Positions 17,345-26,700 of a DNA stretch of 36,173 nt are shown here, one piece after another. Location of the stretch: NCBI GenBank assembly GCA_002869615.1, contig PKUH01000035.1, positions 1 to 36,173 on the forward strand, read 5' to 3'. The stretch's first letter is position 1. Every line of letters starts with the position of its first letter. The notes under the pieces are model-generated. The model ran no database searches, was not told where the DNA came from, and worked only from the letters and a program-made list of their open reading frames with translations. The DNA is from Desulfuromonas sp. Its GTDB lineage: Bacteria > Desulfobacterota > Desulfuromonadia > Desulfuromonadales > UBA2294. A program made the position numbers and the translations under genes.

Positions 17345-18478
17345 TTATTCGATATTGACAGGTAGAGAGATTCGGAATAGCGTCCCGGTCGATCGACTGC
17401 TCTCGAACTCGACCTCGCCAGAAAGATAGTTACTGAGCAGCCGCATGCTGTATGTGCCGAGGCCCCGTCCAGTCCCCTTGGTTGAATAGGTTCGGCGGAA
17501 GATTTCCGGCCGCACCTCTTCCGGTATCGCACCGGGATTATGTACACTGAACACCAGCGCCTTGCCGTCTGCCTGGCAGTCGAGGATCACCGATTCATCA
17601 GGGGGAATCGCCTCGAAAGCATTGACCACCATATTTCCGAGTATCCGTAACAAAATGCTCTGGTCGGTTAGCAGGTACTCGTTCACAGCGGAAGCATTGA
17701 TCGTCAGATGTCTCCGGGTCGCTGTTTTATGATTTTCATAGAGGCGAACGATACGTTCGAGAAGATCCCGGGATGAACAGAGCTCCTGTTTCAGTTCCAG
17801 CCGCTCATGTTCGGCATCGCTCAGCATCCGCTGGGCCTCGACCTCACCGATCACCTGTTCGGCCGCTTCGCGGATCTGGAAATAAATTTTTTCTTTATCT
17901 TGGTAGTCCCGGGTTTCGAGCAACTCGGCAAACCCCTTGATACTGCCGACAACATTCATGATGTCATTGAAAAAAATTCTCTCCAGCATCTGCCGGCGAT
18001 GTTCGGAGCTTTTATCAACAACCGAAAAGATCGTGAATGTTTCCCCGACATAGACAAACGGAGTTGTTGTCACTTCGAGTTCATGCGCCTGAATCATGCT
18101 CTCGCGCAATCGCGTCATACGACATTCCTCGGTTGTCCTGGTTTCTGAAACGATTGCAACCAAAGCACCGCATGAACGACAGAGCTCCCCCAGACCACAA
18201 CCACTTTCAGAATCGTACGCATTGACGCAGTCAAAAACATCGCCGGGGCGCAAACCAAGCAGAGCTTCTTCGCCATCAAATTCAAGCATTTCGATCAACG
18301 ACTTATTCGCGTAAATAATCTGTCGATCCGAATTCAAAACAGCCAGCAAGGACGGGATCGCATCGAGCATCCGGCGGATAAACTGGTCATTGCGGAAAAC
18401 CTGGATCTGGTTTGAGAGGATCTCCGGCGGTGCCTTGGCCGCCGATATTTCGATATGTTTTTTTGCGCTTTGATTCAT
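17345..18478 (-). CDS. PAS-domain sensor histidine kinase with altered H-box
   Basis: A cytoplasmic two-component sensor of 377 residues with no membrane span. A PAS domain (residues about 32-155; AIPSLLAVLNSDRQIIYANK) contains Cys84, 94, 100 and 103, which could bind a metal or sense redox. The dimerisation box reads ERIFFNDIMNVVGSIKGF: residue 171 is Asn (AAT) where related kinases, as I recall, have FFHD with the phosphorylated His. The ATPase domain looks intact: N-box NMVVNAFEAI, then NPGAIPEE, STKGTGRGLGTYSM and TGTLFRISLP. So it may lack autophosphorylation, or use another residue. It is last of a four-gene run; no response regulator is adjacent. SD-like GGATAAGG precedes the ATG. Confidence 0.85.
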   Translation of the reverse strand: MNQSAKKHIEISAAKAPPEILSNQIQVFRNDQFIRRMLDAIPSLLAVLNSDRQIIYANKSLIEMLEFDGEEALLGLRPGDVFDCVNAYDSESGCGLGELCRSCGALVAIVSETRTTEECRMTRLRESMIQAHELEVTTTPFVYVGETFTIFSVVDKSSEHRRQMLERIFFNDIMNVVGSIKGFAELLETRDYQDKEKIYFQIREAAEQVIGEVEAQRMLSDAEHERLELKQELCSSRDLLERIVRLYENHKTATRRHLTINASAVNEYLLTDQSILLRILGNMVVNAFEAIPPDESVILDCQADGKALVFSVHNPGAIPEEVRPEIFRRTYSTKGTGRGLGTYSMRLLSNYLSGEVEFESSRSTGTLFRISLPVNIE

Positions 18479-18493
18479 GCCTTATCCGAAAAA

Positions 18494-19246
18494 TCAGCCG
18501 ATCAGCAATTTAACGGCAAAAACGAGAACCGTCACCGTCACGAACTTCTTCAGCCAGTCATGCCCTTTTTCAACTGCAAGACGCGTTCCGATTATCCCGC
18601 CGAGGGAGTTCCCGGCGGCCAGAGCCAGTCCGAGGCTGTAATCAACCTCGCCATGGTAGATAAAAACAGACAGGGCAACCACCGTAAAAGCGAAGATGAC
18701 AATCACCTTGACGGCATTGATCCGGACCAGGTCGAGACCGTGCAGCAGCAGCCCGGCAATGACAATAAAACCGACCCCGGCCTGAACGAAACCACCATAG
18801 ACACCGACGCCAAAAAACGTAACCAGCAGCAGGATCAGCCGTCCGCCCGAGATTTTTTCTTCCTCTACTTTCAACTTCTTGACCGGATCGAGTGCCGTAA
18901 AAATCATGACTCCGATCATGATCAGAGCGAGTATCTTCTTGAACAGGGCATCATCGATGTTTATGGCAAGAGTGGCACCAAAGTAACTGCCGAGCAGGGC
19001 CGGCATGGTACAGATCAGGGCGAGCTTGAGTGGAAAGACGCCCCGCTTGCGAAATCCGTTCATCGCAAAGATGTTCTGGCAGAAGATGGCAATCCGGTTG
19101 GTGCCATTTGCGGTCGATGCCGGCAGGCCGACAAAGATCAGAACCGGAAGGGTCAGCAATGAGCCGCCGCCGGCCAGAATATTAAGAATTCCGGCGATCA
19201 GTCCGACCCCGGCCAGTAGCGGAATTTGCCAATACAACGGATCCAT
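18494..19246 (-). CDS. TauE/SafE-family membrane transporter
   Basis: An inner-membrane protein of 250 residues with about seven or eight hydrophobic helices in two halves. The first half has GLIAGILNILAGGGSLLTLP and the motif GLPASTANGTNRIAI; the second half has GVYGGFVQAGVGFIVIAGLL and GNSLGGIIGTRLAV. These are hallmarks of the family (formerly DUF81), which exports sulfite, sulfonates and other organic anions; the substrate here is unknown. I choose ATG 19246, with GGGAG about 10 nt upstream, over the TTG at 19252. It begins 2 nt after the tcdA stop and is followed 15 nt later by the kinase. Confidence 0.88.
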   Translation of the reverse strand: MDPLYWQIPLLAGVGLIAGILNILAGGGSLLTLPVLIFVGLPASTANGTNRIAIFCQNIFAMNGFRKRGVFPLKLALICTMPALLGSYFGATLAINIDDALFKKILALIMIGVMIFTALDPVKKLKVEEEKISGGRLILLLVTFFGVGVYGGFVQAGVGFIVIAGLLLHGLDLVRINAVKVIVIFAFTVVALSVFIYHGEVDYSLGLALAAGNSLGGIIGTRLAVEKGHDWLKKFVTVTVLVFAVKLLIG

Positions 19247-19248
19247 AA

Positions 19249-19986
19249 TCAATCAGCTCCCAGCAGATCCCGGATAACCTCGCCGGCCATAGTCAATCCG
19301 AACATCGGGGGAATGACTGAAGAGCTGCCAAGCGGCGCCCGGCGATCCTGGTAGCTCGCATCTTCTTCGGCATCGCGCCGCCCCTCCGCCAATGGGCGGA
19401 AACCCTCGAGCGAGTAGACAACCTTGATGCCATGTTCGATCCCCCGCTTGCGCAACTCTTTTCTGATAATCCGCGCCAGCCGGCATTTCCGGGTCTTCTC
19501 CAGATCATCAACCCGGATCCGGGTCGGGTCGATTTTGTTGGCCGCTCCCATCGATGAAATCAACTTCAAATCGCTATTATGACAACTTTCAATCAGGTGC
19601 AGCTTGGCCGTCACCTGATCTATACAGTCGAGCACATAATCGTATCCTGGCGCCAGAAGTTCAGAGCTGTTTTCGGCCGAAAAAAGAATCTCGATCGGTT
19701 CAATCTGCGCATCCGGGTTGATTGCCCGGCACCGTTCGGCCATGGCCCGGGCCTTCGCTTGTCCGACTGTCGCCGCAACCGCATGAACCTGGCGATTCAG
19801 GTTGGTGATATCGACCTGGTCAAAATCGATCAGTGTCAGCCGGCCGAGGCCGCCGCGAACCAGTCCTTCGGCCGCATAGGATCCGACCCCGCCGAGGCCG
19901 AAAACCGCAACCGACTTGTTGCGCAATTTTTCAAGGCCGGCCGCTCCGTAGAGCAGGTTCAGCCGGTCAAATCGATCTACTCTCAT
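19249..19986 (-). CDS. tcdA: tRNA threonylcarbamoyladenosine dehydratase (ThiF/MoeB-like)
   Basis: An E1-like ATP-dependent enzyme of 245 residues that cyclises t6A at position 37 of ANN-decoding tRNAs to the hydantoin form ct6A. It opens with RLNLLYGAAGLEKL and carries the nucleotide-binding loop VFGLGGVGSYAAEGLVRGG, then DFDQVDITNLNRQVHA and the adenylation-site region VLDCIDQVTAKLHLI. SSMGAANKIDPTRI and the C-terminal GSSSVIPPMFGLTMAGEVI are as in E. coli TcdA (CsdL/YgdL). Adjacent to tatD with no gap, and 2 nt before tauE. Confidence 0.92.
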   Translation of the reverse strand: MRVDRFDRLNLLYGAAGLEKLRNKSVAVFGLGGVGSYAAEGLVRGGLGRLTLIDFDQVDITNLNRQVHAVAATVGQAKARAMAERCRAINPDAQIEPIEILFSAENSSELLAPGYDYVLDCIDQVTAKLHLIESCHNSDLKLISSMGAANKIDPTRIRVDDLEKTRKCRLARIIRKELRKRGIEHGIKVVYSLEGFRPLAEGRRDAEEDASYQDRRAPLGSSSVIPPMFGLTMAGEVIRDLLGAD

Positions 19987-20757
19987 TTACCGTTCATCCA
20001 GTTTGAGGGCCCGCCTGGCATTTCTCGTTGTCATGGCGGCTGCCTGCTCCAGGCTCCACCCCCTGATTTCAGCCAGCCGCTCGAGAACAAGATTAAGCCA
20101 GAGCGGCCGGTTCGCGCAACCCCGATGCGGATGCGGCGCCATATCCGGGGCATCGGTTTCAATAACAATGGCATCACCGGGTGCCTTTTGCAAAACCTCA
20201 ACGACACGCCGCGCTTCAGGATAAGTCAGCGATCCGCCAAAGGAAAGAACAAAACCGAGCGAAATCGCCTTCCTTGCCGTCTCGTAGCTGCCACCGAAGG
20301 CATGCATGATTCCGCCGACCCGGTTAATCTTTTCTTCCTGCAGGATCTCGAGTATCCGCCCGGTTCTCCTGCGACAATGGATCAGGACCGGCAAGCCCTC
20401 GGCAACGGCAATCTGTAACTGTTCGCGAAACACCCGCTCCTGCACTTCGCGTACAACATCAACATAGCGGTCGAGACCGATTTCACCGACTGCGACTGCT
20501 TTTTCGTCGCGCAAAAAATTCTGCAGTTCGTCGCCACAGGATTGATCCCACTCTTCGCCGGCCAGCGGATGCACTCCGTAGGCCGCCAAACCGCCGTCGA
20601 TTGAGGCAACCATCTTTTTCAACCGTGGCCAGTCACAGCGGTGCACGCCGGGGACAACAAAACGGGCGACCCCGCTTTTCCGGGCGGCAATAAGTTCTTT
20701 TTCAAGATCGAGTTCGGCGGAAAAACGGTCGAGATGGATATGCGTATCAATCAACAT
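19987..20757 (-). CDS. tatD: TatD-family metal-dependent hydrolase
   Basis: A TIM-barrel hydrolase of 256 residues. Metal ligands are visible in DTHIHLDRF (HxH near the N-terminus), GEIGLDRY (Glu), PVLIHCRRRTGRI (His), GIMHAFGGSYE (His) and VIETDAPDMAP (Asp). Family members are magnesium-dependent 3'-5' exonucleases or deacylases. It is cytoplasmic. First gene of the tatD-tcdA-tauE-kinase run on the minus strand; its stop and the tcdA start are adjacent. Confidence 0.92.
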   Translation of the reverse strand: MLIDTHIHLDRFSAELDLEKELIAARKSGVARFVVPGVHRCDWPRLKKMVASIDGGLAAYGVHPLAGEEWDQSCGDELQNFLRDEKAVAVGEIGLDRYVDVVREVQERVFREQLQIAVAEGLPVLIHCRRRTGRILEILQEEKINRVGGIMHAFGGSYETARKAISLGFVLSFGGSLTYPEARRVVEVLQKAPGDAIVIETDAPDMAPHPHRGCANRPLWLNLVLERLAEIRGWSLEQAAAMTTRNARRALKLDER

Positions 20758-20882
20758 TTACCGATTGTAGCATAGGTTCTGCAGGCAGGTGAATTCCGGC
20801 TTTTATCTTGTTTTGGCCAGATAACTGTGCTACTTCTATCTGGTTGGATTACAATTATTTCATGTTTTATTGAGGGTTTGTC

Positions 20883-22595
20883 ATGGCTCTTCCCGGAATC
20901 AGCAACGTCCCCTATATCCGCAAGGTTTTTTTCTTTACCCACGGCGTCGGCATGGTTGCCGGGCTGCTTTTCCCGATAATCACCGCACCGGTACTCGGCG
21001 ACACTGTTTTCACCCTGCCCTTCTTTCTCGTCTGCCTTCTCATGGGCTATGGCACCGGCGCCTGCATGTACTTTTTTGTCAGAATCACACTCAAGAAACA
21101 GTTGCGCCTGCAACTCAACATGCTGCAGCCGCTGACCGGGAAAACGGAAGCCGATGACGAGTCGCTCGAATCGCTGAATGGCCTGCTGGCGAAATCAGTC
21201 GAACAGGTAGAGATGCTGGTCCAGACAATTACCGATACGATTGAAGAACTGGCGCCGCACCATTCCGGCATATCCGAGCGGAGCCATTTCCTTTCGGAAC
21301 AGGCAATGGCCGGCCTGAAAGCAGCCTCTTCCAACCGCGAGATTGCCGTCAGCCTTGAGGAGCAACACAGTCAAATTGCCGAGCAGATGGAGAAGCTTTC
21401 CAGCCGCACCCAGGATGAAGCAGCCTTGTCTCGCGAACTCTTCGCTTCGCTGCAGGAGATGGCCTCGGCGATGGAACACTCCAACATGAAGTTTCTCGAA
21501 ACCACATCCAGTGTCGACCAGATGTCGTCCAGCACGCGTAAGGTCTCGGAGCAGGCAAGTGAATTCTCGCATCTGATTGAAACGACAGTCAACGATCTGC
21601 AAACCATCCAGAATGCCCTGAACACTATCCGTGACGGTGCAACGTCCAGCGCCGAGGTTGTCACCCTCGTCACGAAGAACGCTGAGGGCGGTATTGAAAT
21701 CATGGATGAGTCAATCGAAGAGATGGACCGGATCGATGAGGAGAGCCGAAAAGCAACCGCGGCCATGCAACGGCTTGTGCAGCAGACCGAGGAGGTCACC
21801 AAGATTATCGAGGTCATCAAGGATCTTGTTTCGGATACCGAGCTTCTCGCCTTTAACGCTGCCATCATAGCCGCCAAAGCCGGGGCCGAGGGCAAAGGCT
21901 TTTCCGTTGTCGCCGGGGAGATCCGTGACCTGGCTGATCGCACAACAACCAGTGCTGAGGATATTCATAATATTATTACCGCTATTGCCAATGACACCGG
22001 CGAGGTGACGGAAGCGGTTAATGCAACCGCGGCCCGCATTGCCCGTGGCAAGCAGCTTTCAATGGAGACCGGCGCCGCCCTGCGCAAGATCATGGAGAGT
22101 GCACGGCAGTCGACAAACAAGGCACGCGACATAGCCAACCAGACCGAAGAGCAGTCAAGCCGGGCCGAGGCCCTGATTGAAGATTCTTCACAGAGCCTGA
22201 TGTCGGTCCATGCCATCACCAACGCAATGAATGAACAGATGCTCTCGATTCAGCGGATTCAGGAAGGGACAACCGAGATGAAGTCGGCGGCCGACCAGAT
22301 CACCCGCGGCATGGAAGAGCAGGTCCGCGCCAACCGCGAATTCGATCATGGCCTGACCGAACGCGAAGATCAGATTGTGTCGATTAACCAGGCGATTAAA
22401 ATCCAATCGGAAACGGTCCAGAAGATATACGATCTGATCTCCGCCTCGGAAAACCGGCTGAAGAACAACAAGGTGAAATTATCGGAAAACGATTATGACC
22501 TTGACGAAATGGAGATCCTTTCCGGCCGGCTCAAGGAACTGGCCGATGTCTTCCGCATGCACAAGGACGATGCGATTGAAAGCAAGGGCGTCTGA
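20883..22595 (+). CDS. Methyl-accepting chemotaxis protein without a large sensor domain
   Basis: A 570-residue chemoreceptor. Two hydrophobic segments (about residues 19-38 and 43-66) form a short membrane hairpin with almost no periplasmic part. A long cytoplasmic coiled coil follows. The signalling tip reads VIKDLVSDTELLAFNAAIIAAKAGAEGKGF and then SVVAGEIRDLADRTTTSAEDI. The tip has AAIIAAKAGAEG where AAIEAARAGE is common. I do not recognise a HAMP or Cache domain, so it may sense membrane state or an internal signal. The ATG has a GAGGG site. No che genes are nearby. A strong terminator follows. Confidence 0.92.
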   Translation: MALPGISNVPYIRKVFFFTHGVGMVAGLLFPIITAPVLGDTVFTLPFFLVCLLMGYGTGACMYFFVRITLKKQLRLQLNMLQPLTGKTEADDESLESLNGLLAKSVEQVEMLVQTITDTIEELAPHHSGISERSHFLSEQAMAGLKAASSNREIAVSLEEQHSQIAEQMEKLSSRTQDEAALSRELFASLQEMASAMEHSNMKFLETTSSVDQMSSSTRKVSEQASEFSHLIETTVNDLQTIQNALNTIRDGATSSAEVVTLVTKNAEGGIEIMDESIEEMDRIDEESRKATAAMQRLVQQTEEVTKIIEVIKDLVSDTELLAFNAAIIAAKAGAEGKGFSVVAGEIRDLADRTTTSAEDIHNIITAIANDTGEVTEAVNATAARIARGKQLSMETGAALRKIMESARQSTNKARDIANQTEEQSSRAEALIEDSSQSLMSVHAITNAMNEQMLSIQRIQEGTTEMKSAADQITRGMEEQVRANREFDHGLTEREDQIVSINQAIKIQSETVQKIYDLISASENRLKNNKVKLSENDYDLDEMEILSGRLKELADVFRMHKDDAIESKGV

Positions 22596-22599
22596 ACAC

Positions 22600-22630
22600 A
22601 AAAAAGGTGCCGATGGCGGCACCTTTTTTT
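22600..22630. terminator. Bidirectional terminator between the MCP and the 69-residue gene
   Basis: GGTGCCG pairs with CGGCACC over a 4-nt loop, flanked by a run of A before and TTTTTTT after. It serves the MCP gene (plus) and, from the other side, the small gene ending at 22651 (minus). Confidence 0.9.
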
Positions 22631-22650
22631 CTATTGCTATTCACTAAAAT

Positions 22651-22860
22651 TCAGGCCTGATAACTCTTCGGCATATCCTGGCCGCTCGGCATCATGTCAT
22701 CGTGCGGCGGTTCGCCATGTTCGGCGCGATACTTCTTGCGCATGCATTCATCCATTCTTTCACCTTTGCAAAAGGACTTGATAAAGCCGCGGCAGGCCAG
22801 ATCGAGGGTTCCTTCATACTTTTTAAAAAATCCGCACTTATCGAGAAGCTCGCACTCCAT
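22651..22860 (-). CDS. Small Cys-containing protein, function unknown
   Basis: A 69-residue protein with four or five Cys: MECELLDKCGFF at the start, then LACRGFIKSFCKGERMDECM. The spacing C-x5-C-x13-C-x7-C-x7-C suggests a metal site. The C-terminal 20 residues are rich in Pro, Asp and Met. No signal peptide or membrane segment. I recall similar short hypothetical proteins in Desulfuromonadales, but no function. The ATG is preceded by an excellent AGGAGGT site, which lies in the inner arm of a long inverted repeat (22862-22918). Terminator 22600-22630 follows. Confidence 0.75.
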   Translation of the reverse strand: MECELLDKCGFFKKYEGTLDLACRGFIKSFCKGERMDECMRKKYRAEHGEPPHDDMMPSGQDMPKSYQA

Positions 22861-22861
22861 T

Positions 22862-22928
22862 GTTACCTCCTGGAAATAAACTTTGCTTTTGGGGGTGTAT
22901 GCTATTTCCGGAGGTTACTCAAAGTCAA
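22862..22928 (-). promoter_or_regulatory. Inverted repeat over the promoter and ribosome-binding site
   Basis: On the minus strand GTAACCTCCGGAAATA (22918-22903) is the inverse of TATTTCCAGGAGGTAAC (22878-22862), with one bulged A and one mismatch; the loop is 24 nt. The inner arm contains the whole ribosome-binding site of the 69-residue gene. A possible promoter, TTGACT (22928-22923) and TAGCAT (22904-22899) with an 18-nt spacer, would place the outer arm between -35 and -10. It is then an operator if this promoter is used, or a site-masking RNA hairpin if transcription starts further upstream. Confidence 0.6.
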
Positions 22929-22976
22929 GAATTTTAATGTCGGAGTTTTCTGAAAATCCCGATTGCTGACCCGATT

Positions 22977-23396
22977 TTATTTTTCTTCTAACAGGCGAGC
23001 GACCATATCGGCTGTCGCAGCGGTCAATTCCCGGCAGTTTTCGAGATGTTCCTGCCCGAGCCAATCATAGCGAGCGGTCAAGCCCTTGCAGCAGGTGGTT
23101 TTGAATCTTTCTTTGAATTCATCAACCACATCCGACGCCCTGTCGCCCCTGCCCTGCAGACTCAGGGACATCGCAGCACCGGCTACCGCGCCACAGAGAC
23201 ATTTGCTGTTATCGATGCCGCCGCCAAAGACATCGGCCATTTCAACCAGCTCTTCGCGGACTCCCGGGCAGGTCGCCTGCAGTACCGCCTGGGCACAATT
23301 GTCACCGGCCCGGAAGAGCTTTCCGGCTTTTTCTCCGGCGGTCAAGTCATCATTGTTGGCGATCCGGAACCGTTTTCTTTTCCTGAATATCTGCAT
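22977..23396 (-). CDS. C_GCAxxG_C_C family protein
   Basis: About 139 residues from the start chosen here. The family Cys pattern is visible: DNCAQAVLQATCPG, then SKCLCGAVAGAAMSLS, then TTCCKGL and a last ENCRELT. These Cys probably bind a metal or Fe-S cluster; the role is unknown. The frame is open to 23528, but that extension runs through the terminator at 23421-23454, so the start must lie downstream: 23396 (MQIFRKRKR, GGAG very close upstream) or 23411. Start confidence is low. Probably its own promoter lies in or near the terminator. Confidence 0.8.
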   Translation of the reverse strand: MQIFRKRKRFRIANNDDLTAGEKAGKLFRAGDNCAQAVLQATCPGVREELVEMADVFGGGIDNSKCLCGAVAGAAMSLSLQGRGDRASDVVDEFKERFKTTCCKGLTARYDWLGQEHLENCRELTAATADMVARLLEEK

Positions 23397-23420
23397 ATCT
23401 CCACTATACATCAGTCGAAA

Positions 23421-23454
23421 TAAAAAAAGAAACCGCCGGTTATGCCGGCGGTTT
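23421..23454 (-). terminator. Terminator after the DUF2892 gene
   Basis: AAACCGCCGG pairs with CCGGCGGTTT around a 5-nt loop; on the minus strand CTTTTTTTATTT follows. T residues also follow on the plus strand, so it can act both ways. Confidence 0.85.
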
Positions 23455-23479
23455 TTCTCCACTCTGCCTTGTCCTGTTG

Positions 23480-23671
23480 TCAGGCGTCCCGGACCCCCAT
23501 TTTTTTGAGGATGGTGATCAGCGGACACCAGTTGGTGAACGCGCTCTGGAACAGGTTGAGCCCGACAAAAGCGGTAAACCAGAGCCAGTTCGGGTTATGG
23601 TAATGGGCGAGCGCAAGGCTCAGCATGATAAAAAATCCGGCGACCATTCTCAGGTAACGATTGACAGTCAT
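23480..23671 (-). CDS. DUF2892 (YgaP-type) small membrane protein
   Basis: A 62- or 63-residue protein. [20 protein letters not shown] gives the first hydrophobic segment, [20 protein letters not shown] the second, and [15 protein letters not shown] is the typical end. This is the two-helix inner-membrane module that in E. coli YgaP is fused to a rhodanese domain; here it stands alone. The start at 23671 has GGAG 9 nt upstream; a longer frame to 23740 adds unrelated residues. Downstream of the RND operon by 119 nt, possibly co-transcribed. Confidence 0.87.
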   Translation of the reverse strand: MTVNRYLRMVAGFFIMLSLALAHYHNPNWLWFTAFVGLNLFQSAFTNWCPLITILKKMGVRDA

Positions 23672-23789
23672 GATTGGGTTTCTCCTTTGCAGTGCTCCCA
23701 GCTCCTTACTGCCAGGTGGCCATAAGCGGGCGCAGGGCAACCGGAAGCAAGTTAATAAACGAATCGGCGTTTGCCATTACGGATCAGGA

Positions 23790-26700
23790 TCAGGCACTCG
23801 CCGTTTTTGGCCCTCTCTTCTTAAGCATGTAGTAAAGCACCGGTACCGCCATCCGGCTGACCAGCAACGAGGCGATCTCGCCGAACATCAGTGAGATGGC
23901 CAGCCCCTGGAAGATCGGGTCAGCTAGGATGACTGAGGCACCCACGACCACGGCCAGGGCCGTCAGCAACATCGGACGGAAACGAATAGCACCGGCCTCG
24001 ACCACCGCCTCGTCCAGCGGCAACCCATGACCGATGCGCAATTCAATGAAATCGACCAGTATGATCGAGTTTCGGACCACGATACCGGCACCGGCCATAA
24101 AACCGATCATCGAGGTTGCGGTGAAAAAAGCGCCGAGAGCCCAATGCGCCGGCAGAATACCGATCAGCGAAAACGGGATCGCGGCCATCACCACCAGCGG
24201 CGTGAAGTAGTCTTTGAACCAGCCGACCATAAACATGTAAATCAGTATCATCACCACCGCAAATGCCAGGCCGAGGTCGCGGAACACCTCGAGAGTGATA
24301 TGCCATTCACCGTCCCATTTAAGCGCCGGCTCACTGGTGGTGAACGGCTGGTTCATGTTGAAAACCTCGATCTCACCCCCTTCGCCGCCGTAGTCGCCGG
24401 CTTTAAGTTTGGCGAGGCTTTCATTCATATCGAAGATCGCGTAGACCGGGCTCTCGACGCTGCCGGCCACGTCACCGGTAACATAGATCACCGGTTTGAG
24501 GTTCTTGTGGTAGATCGGCTGATCAACCGGTTCTTCGCGAACGCTTACCAGCTCACGCAGCGGTACCAGCCTGGCTTTCGGATTGCCGGTCGAACGCAGC
24601 GAAATATTCAACAGCCCGTCGACCCGCGCCCGCAAGTGCTTCGGCAGCTGCAGCACGACGTTGACTTCCTCTTTGTCGCGTGGCTGATGGAAGAGGTCGA
24701 TCGGCATCCCCTGGGTTGCCAGCTGCACCGTACGGGTGATCTCCTCTTCGCTGATCCCGTTAAGCGCCGCTTTCTCCTTATCGATTTTCAGCACCAGGCG
24801 GGTGCGCTCGGCCTCACGGTACCAGTCGACATCGACGACGCCTTCGGTCGACTTGAAGATCTGGCGCACCTGTTTTGCCAGTTTGACCCGTGAATCGTCA
24901 TCGGGGCCATAGATCTCTGCGACCAGGGTCTGCAGCACCGGCGGTCCGGGCGGAACCTCGGCCACCGCTACCGCTGCACCGTATTTTTCTGCAATTTTGG
25001 CGATCGCCGGGCGCATGCGGACCGCGATGTCGTGGCTTTGTAATTTTCGTTCACCTTTCGCAAGCAGGTTGACCTGGATATCGGCAACGTCGGGACCGCT
25101 CCGCATGAAATAGTGCCGCACCAGGCCGTTGAAATTGTAGGGCGATGCGGTGCCGACATAGACCTGGTAATCGACCGTGGTCGGATCCTGTTTGACCACC
25201 GCTGCCATCTCACGCACGACCCGCGCAGTCTGCTCCAGGGTCGAGCCCTCGGGCATATTGAGAATCACCTGAAATTCGCTTTTGTTGTCGAACGGCAGCA
25301 TCTTGACCTTGACCGCACCGAAGTAGACCATCGTAAAGCTGCCGAGCAGCAGCACGATGATCCCGGCGAAGAAAACACTGCGCCAGAGTACGCTGGCCAG
25401 GAGCGGGTCCATGATGCGATGGTAGAGTCGTGTAAAGAAGTCGTCTGGGGCATGATCGTGGTCATCGTCGAGCGGGCACTCGGCGGGATCGACGTCGGGT
25501 TCCTTGCAATGCTTGAGCAGACGGATCGCCGCCCAGGGCGTTACGGTGAAGGCGATCACCAGCGAAAAAAGCATTGCTGCCGACGAACCGATCGGGATCG
25601 GCCGCATATAGGGACCCATCAGTCCGCCGACAAAGGCCATCGGCAGGATCGCCGCGATCACCGCCCAGGTTGCAAGGATGGTCGGGTTGCCGACCTCGGC
25701 CACCGCCTCGATCGCGATCTTGGCCACCGACTTGTTGCTCGCGCCGGGCAGGCGCATGTGACGCACGATATTCTCGACCACCACAATGGCGTCGTCGACC
25801 AGGATACCGATGGAGAAGATCAGGGCAAAGAGAGTAATGCGGTTTAGCGTGTAGCCGTAGAGATAAAAGACCAACAGGGTCAGCGCCAGGGTCGACGGGA
25901 TCGCCAGCAGAACCACCAGCGATTCGCGGAAGCCGAGAAAGAACAGGATCAGCAGCGAGACACCGAAGACCGCGATCCCCATATGCAGCAGCAGCTCGTT
26001 CGACTTCTCGGCTGCAGTCTCACCGTAGTTGCGCGTCACGCTGACCTCGACATCGGCCGGGATCAGCTTCCCCTTGAGGGTATCGATCTTGGCCTCGACC
26101 TCGTGTACCACATCAATGGCGTTGGAACCGGGACGTTTGGCAACCGACAGGGTTACTGCGGCCTCCTCGTCCTGGCCGGGCTGTCCGTAGAGCACGTAAT
26201 TGTCAGGTTCCTGCGGGCCATCGCTGATCGTGGCGACGTCCTGCAGGTAGACCGGACGGTCGCCGTAGACACCGACGACGATGCGCTTGATTTCCTCGGC
26301 CGTGCTGAAGAATTCGCCGGTCTGCAACAGCACCTGATGATTCAACGATTCGAGGTTGCCGGTGTACTGCTGTTGGTTGGCCTGCTGCAGCGCCCGGATC
26401 AGTTGCCCCGGGGCAAGGTCGCGCGCGGCGAGCTTCAGCGGATCAAACTCGACCCGTACCTGACGGCGGGTGCCGCCGATCAGCTTCGTCTCGGCGACGT
26501 TGTGAATGTTCTTGATCTCGTCATCTACCTGGGCGGCGAGCCGCCGTAGAATGAAATGATCGTAGCCGCCGCCGTGGAAGGTCAGCGCCAGAATCGGCAC
26601 GTCGTCGATGGTGTGCGGTTTAACCAACGGTTTCGACACCCCGTGCGGGATGCGATCGAAGTTGGTCTGCAGCTTCTGGTTCAGCCGCACGATCGCCGTC

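Noticed and set aside
24027-24893. 288-codon plus-strand frame opposite the RND gene
   Set aside because: Antisense shadow; no start signal or motif.
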